Part shown: positions 54,859 to 64,000 of the stretch, piece after piece
How positions within the stretch are numbered: the first letter of the stretch is position 1
How the letters are laid out: every line of letters starts with the position of its first letter
Origin: Chondrilla cf. caribensis
Taxonomy: Eukaryota > Porifera > Demospongiae > Chondrillida > Chondrillidae
Assembly: GCA_964020155.1 (NCBI GenBank)
Contig: OZ026560.1
Span: 2,459,259 to 2,523,258 of the forward strand
Direction: 5' to 3'
DNA length: 64,000 bases
The notes under the pieces: generated by a model
The model's input: the letters and a program-made list of their open reading frames with translations, nothing else
What the model was told of the DNA's origin: nothing
Databases searched by the model: none
Program-made: the position numbers and the translations under genes

Positions 54859-56790
54859 GTATGTGTCTGTTATTGCCAGGTACGTACATGAATGTATACA
54901 TATGTACATAGACATGAATTTCACAGTGCAATTGATTTTTTGACAAACGGCACCCCATAGAAGATTTCCCTTATACTGTATGTACATGTATTGGAATCAT
55001 GATATAAATTTTCTTGTTTTACAGCATGAATGTGCATGTGTGTACATAGTTTTGTGTAACCAGACCCATTTTCACCTCCATGTTTCAAAAATGGACTTTG
55101 TTCTGGTGATCATTTAAAACTCATGACCCACAGTGAGGTCTGGCTATGCGAGACTACTTACGTATGTGTGCATATGTAAGGACTGGTTTAGTGGATGTAT
55201 ACACATTTGCTTTAGACCACGCATATGTACATTTGTATGTATATATACTATAATGTATTGATTTTATGTTCTTCCTTCTATAAGCTATACGTATATTTTA
55301 TCCATATTTGAATGACATGCAGATGTTGTGTACTTTCACAGTGTACTTTTATAATGTATCTGTACTAATATACTGTGTTTGTATGTTAGTGTAGCAGACC
55401 ATGAGATAATTCAGTGAGATTGATCATCTACCAGGTTGTTGTTAACTAGCCAAATTGACATATTTTACTTACCTGTCACTTAGCGTCAATCTGATGTGAT
55501 GATTGTTGCAGGAACACTTACCAATAAAATGGCCCCAGCATTGAGAAAGGTGAACTGTTAGCAATTTACACCAGTACTACCAATGCCTTCCTACATTCAT
55601 GTAAATAATGCATACGTATGTACAATTAAAAACATGCAATACATATAATATAGTACTGCATATCCATGTACGTATATGTACCATGGGTATATGTAGGTAG
55701 GTATAGTACTTGAGGTATAACACTAAATGTCCTACATCAAATGTACGAACAGGTTAAAAAACAGTTAGTGGGAAGTTAAAACACCATACTACCTATGTAC
55801 ATGCATACCAAAGGCGTAGTTTCACATTTTGATAACTGTATAGGTATGTATGTATGTATATCAATGCTTTGTACCCTTCCTAATTCTTGGGTTATTGATT
55901 AGTTTCTTGATAGTAGTGATTAGCTTTGTAGTTAATCCTTTTCCTGGTTCTAGAGAGATCATTATCCTTATTTAGTGATAATTTGACACCCTACCCTACC
56001 CTACACTGTTGGTAGCAATCCTCCACTACAAGAAACACTCCTCTATATTTTGTCACATTTGTGAGCCTAGAGGTTATGCAACCATGGTCAAAGGTTGCAC
56101 AATCAAAACAACTGTTTGCGAAGCCTCATTTTCGCTATTCTTCCCCTTGGGAGTTTACATAATATGCTACTAAGGGATACATGGGACCAGCTGGCTGGAC
56201 CGTGAGTATGTGTACACACTTTTTTGAAAACCAATGTATGGCTATATGTATGTACGTATGTATGTGGATACAGGTAAAGGGATAAGTAGTTTCGTATGAT
56301 ACATTATGTGTATGGTACATACGTATGTACTTACGTCTGTATGTACTTTGATATTAATCTTGTTATGTACTTCATGTACGTATGTACATATGTATGTATT
56401 ATATGTATATATGTGTGCATATGACCTCACAAAATACTCATACAATTCTGTGACCTAATGATAAACTATGTATGTATAGGTTAGAAGTACATATTATATA
56501 CTGTATGTGTCCAGTTTTATCACAACATCATATTATGTTTTATGCATCAAAAGGTATACGATCAGATGCCGGAGCCCCGTTGGGTGATATCAATGGGAAG
56601 TTGTGCTAATGGAGGTGGATACTACCATTATTCCTACTCTGTTGTGAGAGGGTGTGACCGTATTGTGCCTGTTGACATCTATGTCCCAGGATGCCCTCCC
56701 ACTGCAGAGGCTCTGTTGTATGGTATACTTCAATTGCAGAAGAAGATCCGACGAAGCCATAAACCAGTTCAGATGTGGTACAGAAGGTGA
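54281..56790 (+). CDS. NDUFS7: NADH dehydrogenase iron-sulfur protein 7 (complex I PSST subunit)
   Basis: 4 exons: 54281-54317, 54491-54783, 55484-55549, 56554-56790; 210 aa (human 213). The N terminus ([12 protein letters not shown]...[10 protein letters not shown]) is Arg/Ser-rich without acidic residues, a mitochondrial targeting sequence. The mature part has [49 protein letters not shown] and [14 protein letters not shown]. The tandem Cys pair plus the Cys of GSCANG and GCPP ligate the terminal 4Fe-4S cluster N2, which passes electrons to ubiquinone. The C terminus (MWYRR) matches the family end. It is divergent from CCDC146 and convergent with the SRCR receptor (248 bp between stop codons). 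Confidence 0.96.
54784..54860. repeat. (GT)n after NDUFS7 exon 2 donor
   Basis: The donor GTAAGTGTAATG leads into about 60 bp of GT from 54794. Confidence 0.95.
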
Positions 56791-57038
56791 ACTGGATTAT
56801 GGTTGCTGAATATTATGAACATACTATTATGATCATTATGCACTACAAAGTGTTATGTGAAGTACTGAAATTAATAATAATTATATTATGTGTTATGGAA
56901 TATAATGTTGAAGTAATGCCATTTAACAGTTCTATTGTGATAATATGTTGCAGTATAATACGTGTGATAATTTTATCTACTTCATCTTTTGGCATGTTTA
57001 ATTAGTACGTATGTTACACTCAGCAAATGGTATTGAGC

Positions 57039-60000
57039 TTAGTAACGATGAACTTGAGGAGTGTCATAGACGTTTACACCACTCAGAGTAGTAGGATGAA
57101 TATTAGCATATTGACCTGCTTTCTCTCTTTTTGGGCAGTAGTATAGATTGCCGGGCTCATATCTTGTATCCAAAGCAGCCTTTTTTTCTCTTCCTGACTT
57201 AATATTGTAATTTGCGTAGGCTGGGGCTTCTTCCACCTTTGAAACTTCCTCTTGGTCACTTTTGTCATCTATGTCAGTCATCCTTACGGGCATGATGCTT
57301 GACATTCCCTGTATTGCTCCTTTATACCTTCTCTTACACACAACACACCTAGTATAAAGTATCATTCAGAATAGTATTAAAAGATTTAATGTTGAGATGA
57401 ATGAGTATCATGATATCACTTACGTAATAGCCAACACGGCCAAGAGCACTATCAACATAAGCACCAGTACACATACCAGTGCTATTAGAGCTGAAATGAA
57501 TATGATTGAAAAGGAAATCTTTTCAAAGCATTGCGTCTTATAATTGCTGTTGTCACACCAACCTGATTGTTCAATATTCTGTTCATTATTTTGGTAGGTT
57601 GTAACAGTTGCTGGTTCGCTCCATTCACCCCATCCATGGGAGGTCTGAGTGCGAACTTGTACACTATACTCGGTGTTTGAATCCAGACCTGTTATGACCA
57701 CCGGATCTGCTTTCTTATAAGCAATCACAGACTTGATAGCATTACTGTTAGAAGAGACAAGAACTTCACATTTTGGTACTGTGGTTACTGTAGCACTCTT
57801 GATTTCCAGAATCCATTGTACATTGATTGTAGAGGGTCCGATGGCCCACACAGCAAGATTGATAACTAAAGTATATTAGTGTCAAATTAATTGCTAGAAT
57901 TTATTAGTATTATCTTAAACAAATTATAGCCAACCTGGTACTGCTGTTCTTGCCGTCACATACAACTGGTGTACAGTTTTACTGCCATGTAGTATGTCTA
58001 TTCTGAACTTGTACGTTTTGTCAGCACTTAAACCTGAGATTGTACTGACAGCATCTTTAGTGTTGTACCAATGGAGCCCATCCACTGTCACTGCATAGCT
58101 TGTGAGTTCATCTATGTGTCCTCCATGTATGTGCAGTGTAATGGTACTTTGTGTGATGTTTGATACCTTCAAACCTATACAAAATTAGGATAGATAGATT
58201 TACAATTATTATGGTACATTAGACAGAAATAATGTATAATATTATACTAACGAAACTGATCTCTGTTGGTACACTGTACACCAACGTCTCTTCCATGTCC
58301 ACAAAGTACACCAGTATTGGTGGTTCCACAATCCAGTAGTGTAGTCTCACTCCCCTCACACTGTACACTGTCCAACAAGATGGCTCCCCTTCCAGGTAGG
58401 TAATATGCTGCTAGAGCACCATCAAAGCCAAGCTGTCTACACACAACTTGTGCATCACTTAAGGTCCAGTTGTTGTCACACACAGTACCCCACTGTCCTT
58501 CTATCATGATCTCTACACGTCCAAATGACTGTGAGAATGAATTATCATTTTGCAGTTGTATCATGCCATCTAGTAAACATACAGTGGAGAGTATACAGTA
58601 GTAGTGTAAATAGTAGTGTGAGTATGTAAATTGAATACAGCTACTTTTTGTATGGTAATGCACTTGATTTTCTATAATTAGTCCACATATGCACTTCTAA
58701 GACTTGATACGTCATGTATAAAAATAGTGTAACCAGGTGTAGAGGTGTTTGAAGCAATGAAAATAAAAGCACTATAAATTTATTGTGTAAATACATGAAT
58801 ATAGTATAATTATGTTTTTCTAACCATTTTGCTGCATTTTAGATACTGCATAACCTTTAAGAGAAAATTTTGGTACAAATTAGACCCAGTAATCACAACG
58901 TTCTATTTATTTACTATAATATTATGCATGCAGCCCTATGTTCCAAGACCCCATACTTGGAGCATACAACATACATTACAGTCACTATACACTTTCAGAT
59001 CTAGAATGAGTGCTATGGCAGTGCTATAATTATTCCATGGAATCTATTGCATAATATTATGTAGGTAGCTTTATAGCCATGCCCAGGTATGAGGTTATAT
59101 GCGTATGTATAAAACATTGTGTCTTTCTTATATATATAATGCGTGCATGTGCGTGTCTACATTATCACCTCCATCATATTGCATGTTGAAAATACATAAA
59201 TTTGAGGAAATTTCAAAATGTATGTAATTTTACTGAGGAAATTTCTTGTTATTCACTTTCTAAGTGCTTGTGGTCCTAATGTTTGCTCCATACTACTCTG
59301 ACATAGTGTACGTACCTAACATTAAATTTTTATTATAGTCAATTTATTCACCAATGGGTATATGTACGTACATACCTTTATAACATGTCACTCCAGCACC
59401 TTCTCTATGGCTACAATTGTATTGGTCAAAACCATAATGCGAACAACTTTGAAGAGTACCTTCATTTCCTAAACAGCTAACATTGGTCACTGAAATATTA
59501 CCCCTTCCTTCTCCATACACTGATCCCCTTTGTATTGACAGCACATCATATCCAAGCTGCCTGCAGGTCACATTGCCACTCTTAAGATCCCATCCATTAT
59601 CACACACTGTACTCCAACCATGTCCATTGAGTACTTCTACTCTTCCTGAGTATACATTGGATGTTTGCTTACCATCAACCAATTGAGCTACGTTTGCAAA
59701 TTTAATCAAAGAAGTAAATGAAATTTATAATTGATGTTTCTAATTAATTATAGGTATAATAAATTTTATAGGTATTCGTCTATCTCTATATAAGCCTCAT
59801 AACATTATGATAATCATGCATGGTACATGGGTGGAAGACAGGTGAATCAAAGAGATAAATGGCCATATCCATGCAAGACTTAAGCCAAGTCTCTTGATAT
59901 AAAAGACACAATACTCATATCCTACTGCATGGATGGGCTACGTATAGCAGTCTTCTTTATTAATTGGACAAAAGTGTCTGTATCTCTGTTACAGCTCAAC

Positions 60001-63000
60001 AAGGAGGGATGCAACAGCTACATAGAATCCTGATATGGCATTAATCTATATTATTAGTATCATTATTGCTTCAAAATTGATTTTCTATACTCACCTTGAC
60101 TATAGCATGTAACTCCTACATCTCTAGAATTAGGACAGTTATGTGATCGCCTGTGTGCACACTGTACTAGGCTAGTCTCCCATCCAAAGCAGTTTATATT
60201 GCTCATCCATGTGTTCCCTAGTCTCCGTCCATTCTCACCACAGCAGTTGCTTGCAATGGCTGTCCAATAACCAAGCTGTTTACAGGCCACTACAGCATCT
60301 CTGATATCCCACCCATCATCACATATTGTCCCCCATATTCCATTGATGTAGACTTCAACATGTCCAGATATGACACCAGGTGTACTAGATGCACTGTCAA
60401 CAAGTCTGATACCTAATGATGTATGAGATATTATAATGATGAATGTTATTTGTAACCGGGGATACCTGGTAAAGTACATGATCTTTGTAATATGCATATA
60501 CTTTAATTGAAATTGCACACGATATTATAATTGCACACCTACTGGTCCTGTACCACATGTAACTCCAGCATCATCCCTGTGTCCACAGTTGTGGTTGCCC
60601 ATTCCTCTGTGGGAGCAGTTGAATATTGAACTCTCTGTGCCCTCGCAGGCTACATCATCCATCCAGATCATTCCTGATCCTGGTCCTCTGCTAACAGTGT
60701 TTATGGCATAGCTGTAGCCAAGCTGTCTGCAAACAACTCTTGCATCGTTTATATCCCAGTAATGATCACAAACTGTACCCCACTGTCCCCTGACATACAC
60801 CTCAACACGTCCAGACACTGACCCATCAGAGTTCATTACATCATTGCCTAGTCTTACCTTCCCTATAATGCATGAAATAAGCACGAATAGTCATAGTAAT
60901 AAAATAGGTATTACATAATATTGTAATATGGGACTATTTTGGGAAGTTAACCATACCTATACCACACGTAAGTCCAGCATCTTCATAATGGTGGCAGTTA
61001 TGATTCCCAAATCCATTGTGAGGACAGCGCAGCAGTGACGTCTCAGTACCACTGCAGGCTAGACCATCCAACCAGATACGTCCTGATCCCCGACCATAGT
61101 ATGCTCCTGTTCTTGCAGCCTTAGCATAGTCATACCCCAGTTGACTGCAGGCTACTGTGGCATCATTGATGTCCCATCCATTGTCACATATTGTCCCCCA
61201 CGTGTTGTTGATGTATACTTCTAAACGTCCAGATATGGTGTAAGTTGTGCGAATGTTGTCTGCTAGTCTCATTTCACCTATCATAAATATATAATTTCAA
61301 TAATTTCTGCAATTTCTTTCCCATACATGTGCAATTACTATTCCTGGTAAGTAATGCGTAGATCATGACATTGTGAACAACTTACCTATTCCACATGACA
61401 CTCTAGCAACTTGGCGATTATCACAACTGCGGCGTCTAAATCCACTATGAGCACAATCAAAAAGCGATGTTTCTGTACCACTGCAAGTTAAATTATTAAA
61501 CACTGTCCTGTAATTGTAACTCGTTGAAAAACTGCTAGATGCTACATAATCATATCCAAGTTGTCTGCAGGCCACTGTGGCATCTTTGATATCCCAATCT
61601 TGATAACATATCTCATACCATTGATTATTATAATATACTTCAATCTGTCCCGTAATGCGATTATGAGATATGTAACCATCCATCCGACTTCCTCCTGATA
61701 CATCTGTACATATTGTGAGGTTATGTGATAGCAACTTACACTTGACTTTGTATAAAGCTTATGTAATGTATTTGAAAATATCTTACCTCTATAGCATGCT
61801 ACTGCAAATACCTGGTTGTACAAGCACCTTCCTCCAAAGGGTGTCACATCATGATAGCAATGAAGTATTGAATTTTCACTGCCAGTGCAATGCACATTGT
61901 TCCATCCTGATGCATTTTTCCAGGTTGTGTAGACATAAATACCTGAACTTTCATACTCAAATCCCAGTTGTCTACACACCAGCCGGGCGAATGTATATCT
62001 ATTGTACATGTTTTGGTAGCAAACTGGTCCCCATGTTCCATTGACAAGTACTTCTACTGCACCACTGATGAAAGACTGGGTACTTGCTCCACCAGACAGT
62101 CTGACAGGTGGAACTATATGCATGTATGAAAAGAAAACTTGAATGAATGATATCATTCTTGTGAATCATTATTGTAGTTAACAAACAAATAATATTAAGT
62201 ATTTGTTTATTCAGATATTAATATTGCCTCTTAACTTCCAATTTGTGGGTTGCTGTTGATATGTACATCTCCAAGCAAAAGTAAATTTTGGACTTTTACA
62301 ATTTAAATCTTGTTATTTTCAAATTGAAACTAATTTTGAATCATTCAATTATTCCTACCAAGACACATTCTTTGTACATTTTTGCTCACCATCAAAACAC
62401 TCCACTCCTGCATCATGACTGTGGCTGTCTCCAGATGGTGAGTAGCTACAGTGCTGTACAGAGGTTTCCTCTCCTTCACATTGCATTCTGTAGGATACTC
62501 CACTTCCCTCCCCGTAGTGGGCTGTGAAGCGTAGGGACTCAGCATGGGAATATCCAAGGTATCTGCATACTACATTGGCATCATTAGAGTCCCAGGTTTG
62601 ATCAGACACTGTTCCCCAGTTTCCATCTCGATACACTTCGACTCGACCAGAAGAGCTGTTTGGTCCATCGGATAGTCGTGCAACTATGGCTGTAATAAAG
62701 TGTAATAGTATTAAATAATTATATAGTTACTGTGTAATTCCATATAATTATGGTAACATAAGAGAATTTCAAACTAGAGCATACAGTGCTTCCACATCCA
62801 ACATTTTATCACTGGAGACAATCCCTTGTAATACTATGGCACTATAAATTGTTGTTTTATAGGACCTAGTAATGTAAATAACTAGAACAGTTGTAATGTT
62901 ATATTTGAACTAATATGAGATTAACTTGGTTCGAATGCACGACGGTGTAATTATTTATCGTTGTCTATTGTATCTGTTACAGTTTAAGTAGCTGTAAATT

Positions 63001-63882
63001 CCTGACTGTCATTGCCAAGTTGTTGCCGCATAGCAGGAAAGTTTGGCACCTGGGTTTGCTTGAAGTGTTTTCATGGTTTAAATATGGCTGATTCTTATGT
63101 ACTCTTGGTGTGCATTTAGAAGACTGCTTTTCATTCGTTATTATATAATTTATGCTTGATGTTTGATAGCTGTATTGTATGTAGGGGAAGAGTTGCCATG
63201 TGAGAGCTAACCCTAACCCTAGCAACACAAAGGACCCATATGCCGTGTGAAGGTGACGCGGGAGAGAGTACAGTACTCGGTCATCCTAAGGAAACTATAA
63301 GCTAATTGAACACTATTCTTACAGAGACAGGGGACAATACTCTACATGGTAATGACACTAGGGCGTTTCTCAAATGATCCAAATTGAAAAAGTACCTTTA
63401 TTATATCATACATATTTGGGTGATAATGAGATTGGGCAGATTTCCTGAAAACCACATAATTGCTAAATCCTCCCCCCCGATATTTCTGGCTATGTGATAT
63501 ATCTACATCACACAGTATCACACTTTGTATCATGGTGTACCGTATTGAGAGGTGGAACATGTGATTCCTAGATCTTGACTGTGGCTGCAATCATTGTCTC
63601 CAAATCCACTCTGCTGACATTCAAAGATGGAGTGTTTACGACTGTTACATTGAACCTTACTCAACCATATCTTTTCCTTGCCCTCTTCAAAGCTGTTATA
63701 ATGAGATGGCAGTATGTGGTAATTTCTAAGTATAGGATAGCCTAGTTCTCTGCATACAACACGAGCACTTGAATAGTACCAGCCGTCACTACACACAGTC
63801 CCCCATTCTCCATTGATAAAGACTTCAATTCTACCAGAATATGTAGTGGTAGTTTGAGTACCGTTGGCAAGACGTATGAAAC
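57039..63882 (-). CDS. Multi-SRCR, fibronectin-III type I membrane receptor (5' end outside window)
   Basis: Twelve exons in transcript order: 63541-63882, 62390-62689, 61787-62113, 61386-61703, 60957-61277, 60539-60862, 60095-60412, 59376-59687, 58252-58569 (nine SRCR domains, one each), 57935-58174 (FN3), 57424-57865 (FN3 plus membrane span), 57039-57348 (tail). This gives 1289 visible residues. Each SRCR exon has the RVEV...GTVCD.GW...VVCRQLGY...C.G.E.SL..C pattern with six cysteines (group A), and every domain junction is phase 1. The second FN3 (VQWILEI...[17 protein letters not shown]) is followed by about 30 hydrophobic residues ending VLLAVLAIT and the stop-transfer CKRRYK. The roughly 95-residue cytoplasmic tail holds YAN (twice) and YxxP motifs. 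Such receptors act in cell adhesion or innate recognition in invertebrates, including sponge aggregation receptors. The ligand is unknown. No signal peptide is visible because the gene continues past the window. Confidence 0.92.
62690..63540. other. Large intron between first two visible SRCR exons
   Basis: About 850 bp, AT-rich, with no additional SRCR exon recognisable on either strand. Two tandem CTAACC units at about 63210 are too short to be telomeric. Confidence 0.6.
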
Positions 63883-64000
63883 CTGAAGAGATAAAATGAT
63901 ACAAATAGTCAACTACAGTTGTTGTGACAATGATTGTGAGAATTGAGTTAATAGTCTCTCCTATCATAATGCAATGCTGCGTTCTGTTTATGATTGATGA

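Noticed and set aside
56775..57005. 76-codon frame after NDUFS7
   Set aside because: AT-rich 3' region between convergent genes, composition-driven and with no family resemblance.
63205..63225. CTAACCCTAACCCTAG as telomeric repeat
   Set aside because: Only about two units inside an intron; far too short to be an interstitial telomere.
63541..63967. MIGETINSILTIIV... as the receptor's start and signal peptide
   Set aside because: A CTCTTCAG acceptor precedes GFIRL at 63883 exactly where all other SRCR exons begin (phase 1), so the upstream hydrophobic reading is more likely intron. Not fully excluded.

Overview
This 64 kb window is nuclear DNA of a multicellular animal. All recognisable genes are split by many GT-AG introns, the ortholog set is metazoan (DENND4, CCDC146, UBL7, RCE1, EEF2, NDUFS7, OSTC), and introns and spacers are full of (CA/GT)n and TACG/GTAC-type microsatellites and short inverted-repeat transposons. 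The small compact introns, AT-rich spacers and a multi-SRCR/fibronectin-III membrane receptor suggest an early-branching invertebrate. A sponge is my best guess, but this is inference and not proven by the sequence.

Layout. 1-3230: a 5'-truncated non-LTR retrotransposon (minus) and a three-copy tandem array of a related retrotransposon 3' end (plus). 3230-6200: spacer with a long CA tract and a pogo/Tigger-like DNA transposon relic. 6235-6668 (-): OSTC, head-to-head with 6802-26673 (+): DENND4, 25 coding exons, whose introns hold minisatellites and MITEs. 27651-28481 (-): intronless RCE1, head-to-head with 28607-34863 (+): EEF2, 12 coding exons. 35520-35613: a perfect 41-bp inverted repeat just upstream of 35751-39132 (+): UBL7, 7 exons. 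39315-54203 (-): CCDC146, 28 exons, with many MITEs in its introns, head-to-head (77 bp) with 54281-56790 (+): NDUFS7, 4 exons. 57039 to the right edge (-): a type I receptor with at least nine SRCR domains, two FN3 domains, one membrane span and a tyrosine-rich tail; its 5' end lies outside the window.

The genes do not form a pathway. They are housekeeping genes (N-glycosylation, Rab activation, CAAX processing, translation elongation, complex I), one ciliary gene, one ubiquitin-like/UBA protein and one adhesion or immune-type receptor. Three of the adjacent pairs share very short divergent promoters. I built exon models by hand from splice consensus, reading phase and remembered family sequences. 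All phases close, giving 1308 aa for DENND4, 838 for EEF2, 403 for UBL7, 997 for CCDC146 and 210 for NDUFS7. The most unusual pattern is that microsatellites repeatedly begin exactly at 5' splice sites in the sense orientation.
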